Part shown: piece by piece, positions 54,766 to 63,003 of the stretch
Layout of the letters: every line of letters starts with the position of its first letter
Numbering within the stretch: position 1 is the stretch's first letter
Source of the DNA: Phycisphaerae bacterium
Lineage (GTDB): Bacteria; Planctomycetota; Phycisphaerae; Tepidisphaerales; Tepidisphaeraceae
Reading direction: 5' to 3'
DNA: 64,000 nt
NCBI GenBank assembly: GCA_026004655.1
Contig: BPJO01000008.1
Span: 1 to 64,000, forward strand
Made by a program: the position numbers and the translations under genes
The notes under the pieces: model-generated
Told to the model about the DNA's origin: nothing
The model's input: only the letters and a program-made list of their open reading frames with translations
Databases searched by the model: none

Positions 54766-55928
54766 CAGGCTCGTCTGTTCAGTCACCCATTACCGTGCAC
54801 CTGCCCCACCGAATCGCTTTCGGTGTGGGAACATTTGGCCGATTACAAGAGTCCCTGTCGATCTCGCGTTTTCAGAAAATTTTCATTCTTTCTGCTCCCG
54901 CGACACGCGAGGCGGCGCAACAGATCGCTGACCAACTCCGTCCCTCGGGTAAGACGTCGATAATCTGGTCGGACATTACCACCGAGCCTTCGATCACGAC
55001 CTTCCTTACGGCCGCTCGGGTAGCAACCGATTTTTCCCCCGACTGCGTTATTGGAATCGGGGGAGGTAGCGTTCTTGACGTGGCCAAGCTGATAGCAGCT
55101 CTGTGGACCGATCCGGCTAGAATCCATGACGTTTTTGGCATCGAAAAACTAGATCGTCGTTCGACTCATCTGATCTGTATCCCGACTACTGCAGGAACCG
55201 GAAGCGAAGTCTCCCCTAACGCGATCCTACTGGATGAACAGGAAAATCTGAAAAAAGGGGTCATTTCACAATGGTTGGTGCCCGATGAAGCTTGGTGTGA
55301 TCCGACACTGACTCTCACGGTCCCCTCTGCTTTCACCGCTGCGGTCGGAATGGACGCACTGGTGCACTGCATCGAGGCCTATGCCAACCGGTTTTCCCAT
55401 CCGATGGTGGATGCTTGGGCGATCGAAGGCGTACGACTCATCAGTTCATCCCTCAAACAAGCCGTTCTTCATGGCCGGGATCTTGAATCACGCTCGCGGG
55501 TCATGTTAGGCGCGTTATACGGTGGAATGTGCCTTGGACCGGTCAATACCGGTGCGGTTCATGCATTGGCTTACCCGTTGGGTAGCGAGTTTAAAGTAGC
55601 TCATGGGGTATCGAACAGTGTGCTTTTGACACACGTCATGCGTTTTAATCTTCCTTCGGTTGAAAAAAAGTATGCCGACATCGCTTTGGCGATGGGGGTT
55701 ACTGCACAGAAAACGGAACGACTGACTGCCGAACAAGGATTGGAATTTTTAAGCAATTTGTCGCGTGAGATTGGTATTCCTCAGTCCCTGTCGGCACTGG
55801 AAGTTCCACAAGACGCCATCCCCCGGATGGCATCGGCAGCCATGAAAGTCACCCGGTTACTTGAACGCAATCCCCGTCCTGTGACGTACGAGGATGCCGT
55901 TCATATCTATCAGCAGGCTTTTCTATGA
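54762..55928 (+). CDS. Iron-containing alcohol dehydrogenase
   Basis: This Fe-ADH of about 388 residues has the NAD-binding 'VIGIGGGSVLDVAKLIAAL', 'TTAGTGSEVSPNAIL', 'GMDALVHCIEAYANRFSHP' with a metal His, and 'HALAYPLGSEFKVAHGVSNS' with two more. Family members oxidise or reduce alcohol and hydroxy-acid substrates; in this operon the substrate is probably a sugar acid or an aldehyde derived from it. Both ends overlap neighbouring genes by 4 bases (ATGA). Confidence 0.9.
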   Translation: MTGSSVQSPITVHLPHRIAFGVGTFGRLQESLSISRFQKIFILSAPATREAAQQIADQLRPSGKTSIIWSDITTEPSITTFLTAARVATDFSPDCVIGIGGGSVLDVAKLIAALWTDPARIHDVFGIEKLDRRSTHLICIPTTAGTGSEVSPNAILLDEQENLKKGVISQWLVPDEAWCDPTLTLTVPSAFTAAVGMDALVHCIEAYANRFSHPMVDAWAIEGVRLISSSLKQAVLHGRDLESRSRVMLGALYGGMCLGPVNTGAVHALAYPLGSEFKVAHGVSNSVLLTHVMRFNLPSVEKKYADIALAMGVTAQKTERLTAEQGLEFLSNLSREIGIPQSLSALEVPQDAIPRMASAAMKVTRLLERNPRPVTYEDAVHIYQQAFL

Positions 55929-56803
55929 ATAAATATCGCGGCGTTGTTGTTCCTATGATTTCCCCGTTTACCCCCTCCGGCACGATCGATGAACCGGCTG
56001 TCGGAAGAGTGATCGAGCGTCTTCTCTCGGGAGGGGTTGCTGGTATTTTCCCACTCGGAACAACGGGAGAAAGTGCTTCCATACCCACGTCCGACAAACG
56101 ACAATTGGTCGAAATGACTGTTCGAGAAGTGGCCCAACGGGCTATGGTTTACGCGGGTATCAGCAGCAACGTTTTCTCAGAATCGGTCCACCTCGCACAA
56201 GTATTTTGCGATCTCGGAGTCGATGCGGTTGTTGCTCATGTTCCCAGCTACTATCCGCTGAATGCCGTCGAGATCGAACAATATTTCTTGAGGCTCGCAG
56301 ACGCGATTCGACTGCCTCTGGTTCTCTATAACATTCCCCAGACCACGCACATGAGTATCCCGCTGGAAGTCGTTGACCGACTGGCTCGACATCCCAACAT
56401 TGTTGCGATCAAAGATTCTGCGAACGATGCCCAGCGGCTGACCGATCTTTTGACACTCACGGGCGGCCGAAACGGATTTCCGGTTCTGCTCGGCTGCAGT
56501 GCCCAATTCTCTCACGGATTACGGGCCGGTGGGGTTGGGTTGATTCCTTCTGGTGCGCATCTGATTCCCTCCGAATACCAGCAAATGTTTGAAGCTGCGA
56601 TGGAAAATGACTGGTCGGAAGTGGATCGACTTCAGCGTATCACGGAAGAGGCCTGTCGGGTCTATCTTTCCGGAAGATCCATTGGGCAGGGACTTGCAGC
56701 GTTGAAAGCCGTTTTGGAATCTCAGGGGATTTGTGGACGAACCATGCTCCCGCCTCTGATGGATGCCCCGGCATTTGTTGCTTCGGAGATGCAGTCGGTA
56801 TGA
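55925..56803 (+). CDS. Dihydrodipicolinate synthase family aldolase
   Basis: This class I aldolase-fold protein of 292 residues has the 'PLGTTGESASI' carboxylate-binding loop, the Tyr in 'LVLYNIPQTT' and the Schiff-base Lys in 'IVAIKDSAND'. The neighbourhood argues for a sugar-acid lyase (2-keto-3-deoxy-acid aldolase or dehydratase) over true DapA. It overlaps the upstream gene by 4 bases and pdxA2 downstream by 4, so all are translationally coupled. Confidence 0.88.
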   Translation: MNKYRGVVVPMISPFTPSGTIDEPAVGRVIERLLSGGVAGIFPLGTTGESASIPTSDKRQLVEMTVREVAQRAMVYAGISSNVFSESVHLAQVFCDLGVDAVVAHVPSYYPLNAVEIEQYFLRLADAIRLPLVLYNIPQTTHMSIPLEVVDRLARHPNIVAIKDSANDAQRLTDLLTLTGGRNGFPVLLGCSAQFSHGLRAGGVGLIPSGAHLIPSEYQQMFEAAMENDWSEVDRLQRITEEACRVYLSGRSIGQGLAALKAVLESQGICGRTMLPPLMDAPAFVASEMQSV

Positions 56804-57828
56804 GTGATATACGCCCGATTATTGGGATCAGCATGGGCGATCCTGCCGGGATCGGTCCGGAAATTATTGTTTCGGCCCTGACCCGACCACAGGTCCAATC
56901 CTATTGTCGTCCGATTGTCATCGGCGACGCATTCGTTATTCGCAGGGCTTGCGGGTTCGTGGGTTGCTCGGCTGAGGTAATTTCGATTGACCAGGTCGAT
57001 CAAGCTAGATTCGATCCGTCGGTCATCAATGTGATTGATCTCCACAATGTCGATCCGACTGAGGCTCCTTTGGGGAAAGTCTCCGCCAACGCAGGAAATG
57101 CCGCCTTCGAGGCTGTTGTCAGGATGATCCAGCTGGCTAACGCAGGACAGCTTGATGCGACCGTCACCGCACCGATTCACAAAGAAGCACTGGCCAAAGC
57201 CGGACACCATTTTCCCGGACATACCGAAATCTTCGCCCATTACACCGGAACACAGGATTTCACCATGATGCTGGCTGCAGGTGACCTGAGGGTCTGCCAC
57301 GTTTCCACGCATGTCTCGTTGCGTCAGGCCTGCGATGCGGTCACCCGCCAACGTGTGCTGACTGTCATTCGTCTAGGTCATGACGCATGTGTCAAACTCG
57401 GCATTCCGCGTCCCCGCGTCGGTGTGGCTGGACTCAATCCACATGCAAGCGACGGAGGATTGTTCGGTGATGAAGAACGACTACACATCGGCCCGGCCGT
57501 CGCCGATGCCAGAAAACTTGGAATCGATGCAACCGGCCCCGAAGCGCCCGATACGTTTTTTGCCAAAGCCTACGGTGGCGCGTTCGACGTGTGCGTGGCT
57601 ATGTACCACGACCAAGGTCATATTCCCGTCAAATGTCGAGGGTTCAAATACGACGGAAAGACCGGTCGATGGACGAGCGTGAACGGAATCAACGTGTCGC
57701 TCGGTCTGCCGATCGTTCGGGTAAGTGTCGATCATGGGACGGCATTTGATCAAGCCGGCAAAGGAACCGCCAGCGACGCGAGTCTGCTTGACGCTTTGGA
57801 ATATGCCGCCAAACTGGCACGGCGATAA
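56800..57828 (+). CDS. pdxA2: PdxA2-type 4-phospho-D-threonate/erythronate dehydrogenase
   Basis: This protein of about 342 residues belongs to the PdxA family. 'IIGISMGDPAGIGPEII' opens it, metal-binding His residues lie in 'DATVTAPIHKEALAKAGHHF' and 'CVAMYHDQGHIPVK', and 'DHGTAFDQAGKGTASDAS' is near the end. PdxA itself acts in vitamin B6 synthesis. The PdxA2 branch, coded next to a DUF1537 kinase, oxidatively decarboxylates 4-phospho-D-threonate or erythronate to dihydroxyacetone phosphate. The adjacent kinase favours PdxA2. It overlaps the upstream gene by ATGA. Confidence 0.85.
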   Translation: MSDIRPIIGISMGDPAGIGPEIIVSALTRPQVQSYCRPIVIGDAFVIRRACGFVGCSAEVISIDQVDQARFDPSVINVIDLHNVDPTEAPLGKVSANAGNAAFEAVVRMIQLANAGQLDATVTAPIHKEALAKAGHHFPGHTEIFAHYTGTQDFTMMLAAGDLRVCHVSTHVSLRQACDAVTRQRVLTVIRLGHDACVKLGIPRPRVGVAGLNPHASDGGLFGDEERLHIGPAVADARKLGIDATGPEAPDTFFAKAYGGAFDVCVAMYHDQGHIPVKCRGFKYDGKTGRWTSVNGINVSLGLPIVRVSVDHGTAFDQAGKGTASDASLLDALEYAAKLARR

Positions 57829-57830
57829 TC

Positions 57831-58943
57831 GTGTCTGAATCGTTTATCACCATTCTCGCCGATGACCTGACCGGTGCTGCAGAGATCGCGGGTATTCTAC
57901 GGCGATTCGGACAGCAGCCCGCTTTAATCCATCATCGCCATTTTATAAGAACGCCCCTGCCAGTTCAGGTGATCAACACCGATTCAAGATTACTGCAGCC
58001 CCAGCACGCTCGGACTCGTATCCGACAGGTTCTATCAAAACCGACCTGTTACGGTTTATTTTTTAAGAAAATTGATAGTCTGTATCGTGGTCCGATCGGT
58101 CCCGAAATCGATGCCACGCTGGAAGCACTCTCCCGGAATACGGCTGTGGTGCTAGCCCATAACCCATCCCGGAACCGCTGTGTGGATGACGGACTATACA
58201 CTGTTGAGAGAGTACCTCTGGATCAAACTTCCTTCCGTGATGATCCGGAATATCCCCGATGGACTGCTGAGGTCTGTCAATACGTTGAAAGCCGTCATCC
58301 GGTCAGAGTTCGTCAACCGGGTCAATCCGTCGTCGATGGTGCAATCAATATCCTTTGTGCCAGTACGTCGGATGAAGTTCAGGACTGGGCAGGACGTATC
58401 AATGATTCTATGCTCTCCGTCGGGGCTGCGGACTTTTTAACGCATCTTCTGATTCAAAGGGGTTACCAACCCTTGGTCATGCCGCCTGCTGTTTTTAATT
58501 TGCCTCGTTTGATCGTCGCCGGAAGTGCTTCGGCATATGCCCGTTCGCTTCCGGAGAAAGCACGTCTGATGAATATCCCAGCCGTTTCTGTAACACCCGA
58601 TCCACAGCAGGCATTTCGACAAATCCTCGATTTGTTCAAGAATCACACTCGGGTGCTTCTGTACATCGGACAAAAAGTGAAAGTGGATAGGTTATTGGCT
58701 GTTCGTCTCCAACAGGACATGTCCGGTTGTGTGAGACAGATCCTCCAACACCTGCCCGTGGCACACTTGTGCGTGGACGGTGGCGCGACCGCAGCCTCAG
58801 TTATTGAGCAGATGAAATGGAAATCATTGATCGTTACCGAAGAAATATTCCCAGGGGTCGTCACGCTACAGGTTAACTCTGACATACGGTTAACGATCAA
58901 ACCCGGCAGCTATGCCTGGCCTGATTCGGTATGGCAGTCGTAA
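57831..58943 (+). CDS. dtnK: Four-carbon acid sugar kinase (DUF1537 family, DtnK/OtnK-like)
   Basis: This kinase of 370 residues has the N-terminal substrate-binding signature 'ILADDLTGAAEIAGIL' (about residues 8-23) and 'FFKKIDSLYRGPIGPEI'. A C-terminal nucleotide-binding region with 'CVDGGATAASVIEQM' follows. Relatives phosphorylate D-threonate, D-erythronate or related tetronates. Together with PdxA2 it would give dihydroxyacetone phosphate. The GTG start at 57831 lies just after the pdxA2 stop. The symbol is provisional because the exact substrate is not determined. The protein is somewhat short for the family (about 400-430 residues). Confidence 0.82.
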   Translation: MSESFITILADDLTGAAEIAGILRRFGQQPALIHHRHFIRTPLPVQVINTDSRLLQPQHARTRIRQVLSKPTCYGLFFKKIDSLYRGPIGPEIDATLEALSRNTAVVLAHNPSRNRCVDDGLYTVERVPLDQTSFRDDPEYPRWTAEVCQYVESRHPVRVRQPGQSVVDGAINILCASTSDEVQDWAGRINDSMLSVGAADFLTHLLIQRGYQPLVMPPAVFNLPRLIVAGSASAYARSLPEKARLMNIPAVSVTPDPQQAFRQILDLFKNHTRVLLYIGQKVKVDRLLAVRLQQDMSGCVRQILQHLPVAHLCVDGGATAASVIEQMKWKSLIVTEEIFPGVVTLQVNSDIRLTIKPGSYAWPDSVWQS

Positions 58944-58955
58944 TTCTGCTCTGAT

Positions 58956-58994
58956 AATAAAAAACTGCGGGACACACGAAGGTGCATCCCGCAG
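58956..58994. terminator. Terminator between the six-gene run and the PEP-CTERM protein
   Basis: The stem CTGCGGGA / TCCCGCAG (58965-58972 and 58987-58994) has a 14-base loop. On the minus strand it is followed by TTTTTTATT, a classic terminator for the 59024-61768 gene. It may also act on the plus strand. Confidence 0.85.
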
Positions 58995-59023
58995 CATTTC
59001 AGCAAGGATTGATTTTAACCGGA

Positions 59024-61768
59024 TCAGACGACGCGACGACGACGCAGACCCAGCAACGAAGCGAGTCCGAGGAGTCCGAGCGTAGCCGGTTCGGGAATCA
59101 CAACCGCGATGCTATTGCCACCATAACTGTAGTTGATCAAATAACCCGAAGGCAGATCCAGAACAGACCCAAAAGTACCTGACAACGAACCGTAGGTCGC
59201 AATCACGTACACGCCATCATCCGCAGGACCTGCCAACGCGTCCAGATCCAGCACGGAACCGGTTCCGAGCGTTAACAATCCTGTGACCGCCAGTACGTCG
59301 GCAGAACCCAAACCGGTCGCGTTATATTCTGCCAAAAGTGTTCCATCAATCGTTGCGCTAGCCACGGTCAGGGTTCCGATGCTGTTGCCCGGAGAAACAA
59401 ACCCACCCGCGTTGGCGGTGACCGTGCCAGCGATTGATCCATTACCTCCCAAGATTGCTCCGGACTGGACAGTCACCGCACCGGTTCCATTGTTAGCTCC
59501 GTTGACCAACAGCTTACCGGCTTGAACATTGGTCGCTCCAGCGTAGGTGTTCGTTCCGCTGAAAGTCACCGTGCCCGTACCGATCTTGTTCAGTCCACCG
59601 ACCCCGGAGATCACCGCAGGGACGATGATATCACCGCTACCTCCAATATTGCTGGTGGAATTAACGGTTACTTGCCCCCAACCACCGGTCGCGACCGGCG
59701 CGATCCCAGCTGAAGAACCTGCCGATCCGGGGTTATACAGGGTTCCCAGATTTGAGAACGAAACGCTCGGGGCTGAATTATAACCGGTCCCTGCATTGGT
59801 GATCTTGATCTCGTTCACCTGCATCGCAAAGACTGGAGCAAATCCGCTTCCACCCGTTCCGGTATTGTCGATAGTCAGCGTAGGAACTTTTGTATACCCG
59901 TATCCCGGATCGACAATTTGGATCCCGCTGACAGCACCGGTTGAAGGATTGATCTGGGCATATGCTACGATCTGACGACCATTGGGGTCATCGGGGGCAG
60001 AGAAGATCAGTTTAGGTGCTTTTTGATACCCCGAACCAGCCGTACCGTAGGTTCCATTGGGGGTTCTCAACCAACCTAACTGCATTTTAGCGATCGCGGT
60101 CGCACCAGACCCACCACCACCACTGAGGGTGACGGTCGGAACTGTTCCGCCGTCGATCGACCATGAACCCGTCGAGCTTGGCGAACCGGTGATTGTACCC
60201 GGTCCATAAATAGAACCGCTAGCGGCGTCATTGGCATGCGCGGAAGCGCCTGTATGAAGGGTAACAACCGAGGTACCATTATTGACCAAGCTACCCCCTG
60301 CCAAAACAAAGCTCTTGCCTGCGTTTTGAGTAAAACCGTTGAGGTCGAGCGTACCACCCGTGTTAACGGTGATGTTCGACGCAGAATCACCAAACGCGGT
60401 TGTACTACCGGCTTGGAGGGTACCCCCACTAACCGTTGTTGCGCCGGAATACGCATTATCACCTGATAATGTCAGTGTACCGGCACCGACCTTCGTGATC
60501 GCCAAGTGACGCACGGTTCCGGTCGGAGGACTGCCACCGTTGGTAGAACCATAACCGTTGAGAACACGTCCGCCGTAGTTGCTGGACTCACCTAGTGCGC
60601 CGATGCTAGCGGTCGTGATACCGGCCGTCCCACCGCGTAAGCTGGTGTTATTTCCACCGAGAATATTCCCGAGGTTGTAGGTACCGGTAGCTGCTAGATC
60701 CAGAGAAGCAGTTCCCGTTCCGATGTTGTAACGGATACGCGCGTTACCGCCTGACGTGGTATTGAGACGCAAATATCCGTTGCTGTTTCCCAAGTTCAAT
60801 ATGCCGATATCCGTGGCGGTGTTTGCGACATTGATAGCATTTCGGATGGTAGCGCCGATACCGGTCTGGACATTTAAAGTCACGCCGTTAGAGAGAGTGA
60901 TTTGCCCACCGCCACTTCCGCCCCAAAGGTCTTGACGTCGGGATGTCCCGTCGAAATTGATCGCGGCATTGACCAGGTTTGAATTGGCCGTGACCAATAA
61001 TGTACCAGCCAGCTGACCCGTTGCGGGATTGCGGTTTCCTTCGACCGTCTCTTCATTTCCATAGTTCACATTGATCGCGAGCGTTCCCCCGTTCAGGGTA
61101 ACGGTGCCGGGGTTGTTGGCGTTGCTTCCGTTGGTAGGTAGAGCACCAGCATCCTGGAGTTCGAGGGTACCACCGTTAATCGTGGTTGTGCCTGCAGCAG
61201 ATCCACTGGTGACGGCCCGACGGAGAATCACTTTACCGGTGAAACCACTTTCCAGAATCAGAGAACTGCTTCCGGAAGAAGGAGTCGTTGCCCCGAATAT
61301 AGAGGTGCTATTATAAGTATCCACATTATTTGGAGCGGAACCTGCGGTTCCGCCGGAGAAACCCAATGAGGTGCTCGATCCCGCCGAGGTCGATGCACGG
61401 GCGAAAATGTATGTTTTTCCCGCCCCCCCGGCGTCGTTGAACCGCACCGCCGAAGGATTGGCGATGCTCGGGATTGAAGAATCTACTGCGATGTGAAAGA
61501 CGCTTCCGGCTGCCGAACCATCGAACAAGAGTTCGTCATCGAACGCATACGCCCCGCTCAGATTGGTCCCCGCAGCATCAATTGTATAGGTCGTGACAGG
61601 ACCAGCGTAGCCATAAGGTGATCCGTAGTTATAAACCCCGCTTCCCACCGCATTGGTATTCGATGCGGCTGTGGTCCCGGTAAACGTGAGCGTAGCGGCC
61701 TGTGTTGTATATAGTGATGAAACCGTCAGAGCTGCTACTGCCGCAATAAGATGGTGACGTGGGTGCAT
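59024..61768 (-). CDS. Secreted autotransporter-type repeat protein with PEP-CTERM tail
   Basis: This protein of about 914 residues has a signal peptide (residues about 7-24). Gly/Ser/Thr/Asn-rich beta-helix repeats follow, including autotransporter-associated strand repeats such as 'KVGAGTLTLSGDNAYSGATT' and 'KIGTGTVTFSGTNTYAGATN', and 'GYGYTKVPTLTI'-type short repeats. The end is a PEP-CTERM signal 'IPEPATLGLLGLASLLGLRR'. There is no C-terminal beta-barrel, so it is not a self-transporting autotransporter and is more likely sorted to the surface by an exosortase. AGGAGGAG before the ATG at 61768 is a very strong ribosome site; 61804 is rejected. Confidence 0.88.
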   Translation of the reverse strand: MHPRHHLIAAVAALTVSSLYTTQAATLTFTGTTAASNTNAVGSGVYNYGSPYGYAGPVTTYTIDAAGTNLSGAYAFDDELLFDGSAAGSVFHIAVDSSIPSIANPSAVRFNDAGGAGKTYIFARASTSAGSSTSLGFSGGTAGSAPNNVDTYNSTSIFGATTPSSGSSSLILESGFTGKVILRRAVTSGSAAGTTTINGGTLELQDAGALPTNGSNANNPGTVTLNGGTLAINVNYGNEETVEGNRNPATGQLAGTLLVTANSNLVNAAINFDGTSRRQDLWGGSGGGQITLSNGVTLNVQTGIGATIRNAINVANTATDIGILNLGNSNGYLRLNTTSGGNARIRYNIGTGTASLDLAATGTYNLGNILGGNNTSLRGGTAGITTASIGALGESSNYGGRVLNGYGSTNGGSPPTGTVRHLAITKVGAGTLTLSGDNAYSGATTVSGGTLQAGSTTAFGDSASNITVNTGGTLDLNGFTQNAGKSFVLAGGSLVNNGTSVVTLHTGASAHANDAASGSIYGPGTITGSPSSTGSWSIDGGTVPTVTLSGGGGSGATAIAKMQLGWLRTPNGTYGTAGSGYQKAPKLIFSAPDDPNGRQIVAYAQINPSTGAVSGIQIVDPGYGYTKVPTLTIDNTGTGGSGFAPVFAMQVNEIKITNAGTGYNSAPSVSFSNLGTLYNPGSAGSSAGIAPVATGGWGQVTVNSTSNIGGSGDIIVPAVISGVGGLNKIGTGTVTFSGTNTYAGATNVQAGKLLVNGANNGTGAVTVQSGAILGGNGSIAGTVTANAGGFVSPGNSIGTLTVASATIDGTLLAEYNATGLGSADVLAVTGLLTLGTGSVLDLDALAGPADDGVYVIATYGSLSGTFGSVLDLPSGYLINYSYGGNSIAVVIPEPATLGLLGLASLLGLRRRRVV

Positions 61769-62311
61769 TGCACTCCTCCTAAAATGAAATGATAAGTGAA
61801 ACAACTAAGTAGATTTGCCAAACGGTGACGAACGAAAACAAAAACAATGTCACCGACCAAATGATTTGACCTCATCAGAAAGTATTTTCTGTGTTTGTCG
61901 TGATTTATCTCCTTGTAATAAAAAATGCATTTAACCGCCTCATAGCACAGTTACTCTATTGACTATCATTCCGGGTTCACGTCCTTCTCCGCCGCAGAGG
62001 TGATCTGCGAAGAACTGAACGGTACTACCCTTGTATTCTGACCATTCTTGATCAAACAGGCGTTGTGATGTTCCGCATGAATTTTATGTTTTTGCGCAAA
62101 TTGGAATTCTTCGTGTTTCAAGTCATTTCCGAATTGATAATTCGAGGATTTTGACGTCTGTCCGGCGTGACCGATGGTGAATGCAACTTTCAAAATAACA
62201 ATACAGCGTCGAAGGAGAGTTATCCCAACAAGACTGAAGCACTCTAAACACAAACCATCCCGGAGACCGAGATGGCTGTGAGTAATAATGTTGCTCTGAA
62301 AATCGGACGGA
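61769..62311 (-). other. Intergenic region with inverted repeat and terminator, no gene
   Basis: About 540 bases without a supported gene. A perfect 7-bp inverted repeat, CGGTGAC (61823-61829) and GTCACCG (61849-61855), has a 19-base spacer and lies in the upstream/leader region of the PEP-CTERM gene. A terminator for the 164-aa gene lies at 62246-62275. A 132-codon open frame here has no protein-like features. Confidence 0.6.
62246..62275 (-). terminator. Terminator of the 164-aa gene
   Basis: On the minus strand CCATCTCGG-TCT-CCGGGATGG (one T-G pair) forms a tight hairpin followed by TTTGTGTTT. Confidence 0.6.
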
Positions 62312-62806
62312 TCAGAAAATAGCTTTGAGCGTACCTTTTCCGTCAGGACATGAAGGATTGGCAACTTTAGCCGCTTCTGGAGTCCCTCTTTTCACCCACT
62401 GGGTATCCCCGGGACGTTTCACTTCTCCATTCGCATAAGCGGCTGAGAGTGCACTTTCATAGGCTTCGGGGGAGACGGCTTCGGCAGCCTTGATTTTCGC
62501 AATTTCATCGGCAGGCAGACGGGACATGTAACCCACGAAAAGGGTCTTACCATCGTCGCAGGTGAAAAGATGAGCCTGGAAGGCTTCTTTCCCCTCATGC
62601 ATGAATGGCGAGAGATTGGACGCCGGTGCCTGGAAGAAAGACTTTCCATCGTCCGTGGTATAAAACGCCAGCATCGGCTCCACAGTAGCGGTCGTACTCC
62701 CGCCCATCATTTGATAAGCCAGGAAAATTAAAGCTCCTACGGTAACCACCAATGCGATCCCGGTGGTCAAACCTTTCTTTTGATTAATTGTTTCCCGTAA
62801 TCCCAT
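62312..62806 (-). CDS. Hypothetical membrane-anchored protein next to a pilin-like gene
   Basis: This protein of 164 residues has one membrane segment near residues 13-34 ('TTGIALVVTVGALIFLAYQM'). A soluble domain follows with two cysteines ('LFTCDDGKTLFVGYMSRLP' and 'NPSCPDGKG') and 'AFYTTDDGKSFFQAPASN'. There is no known domain. It is probably anchored in the inner membrane with the domain outside. GAGG precedes the ATG. It lies 197 bases after the prepilin-like gene on the same strand, separated by a hairpin. A link to pseudopilin assembly is a guess from position only. Confidence 0.7.
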   Translation of the reverse strand: MGLRETINQKKGLTTGIALVVTVGALIFLAYQMMGGSTTATVEPMLAFYTTDDGKSFFQAPASNLSPFMHEGKEAFQAHLFTCDDGKTLFVGYMSRLPADEIAKIKAAEAVSPEAYESALSAAYANGEVKRPGDTQWVKRGTPEAAKVANPSCPDGKGTLKAIF

Positions 62807-62920
62807 AAATAAAACCTCGCTTCGTGTTAATGATCGTTCATTCCCTAAGTATGTTTGGGATAATACTGGTTACTCTACTGATCAGATCGCCAATCCGACC
62901 GAATATAAACAGTATCGCCG

Positions 62921-62970
62921 CTAAAAAGATCGGTCGGCTGCCCGAAGCAACCGACCGACGCTGTTTTTTG
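62921..62970. terminator. Terminator after the prepilin-like gene
   Basis: The stem TCGGTCGG-C-TGC / GCA-A-CCGACCGA (one mismatch, 5-base loop) has TTTTT on the minus strand and TTTTTT on the plus strand. It lies between the prepilin-like stop and the 164-aa gene. Confidence 0.7.
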
Positions 62971-63003
62971 ATCTGCTCACAGGATGCAATCGGATGCCTT
63001 GAA

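Noticed and set aside
55925-56803. Assignment as dapA for lysine synthesis
   Set aside because: The operon is catabolic and family members with this context are usually sugar-acid aldolases; the specific role stays open.
62072-62098. Possible fifth operator copy (TCCG-N19-CGCA)
   Set aside because: One outer arm is mismatched and it lies about 300 bases from any start codon; likely chance.
61966-62364. 132-codon open frame on the minus strand
   Set aside because: It overlaps the end of the 164-aa gene, spans a terminator, lacks a ribosome site and shows no domain-like composition.
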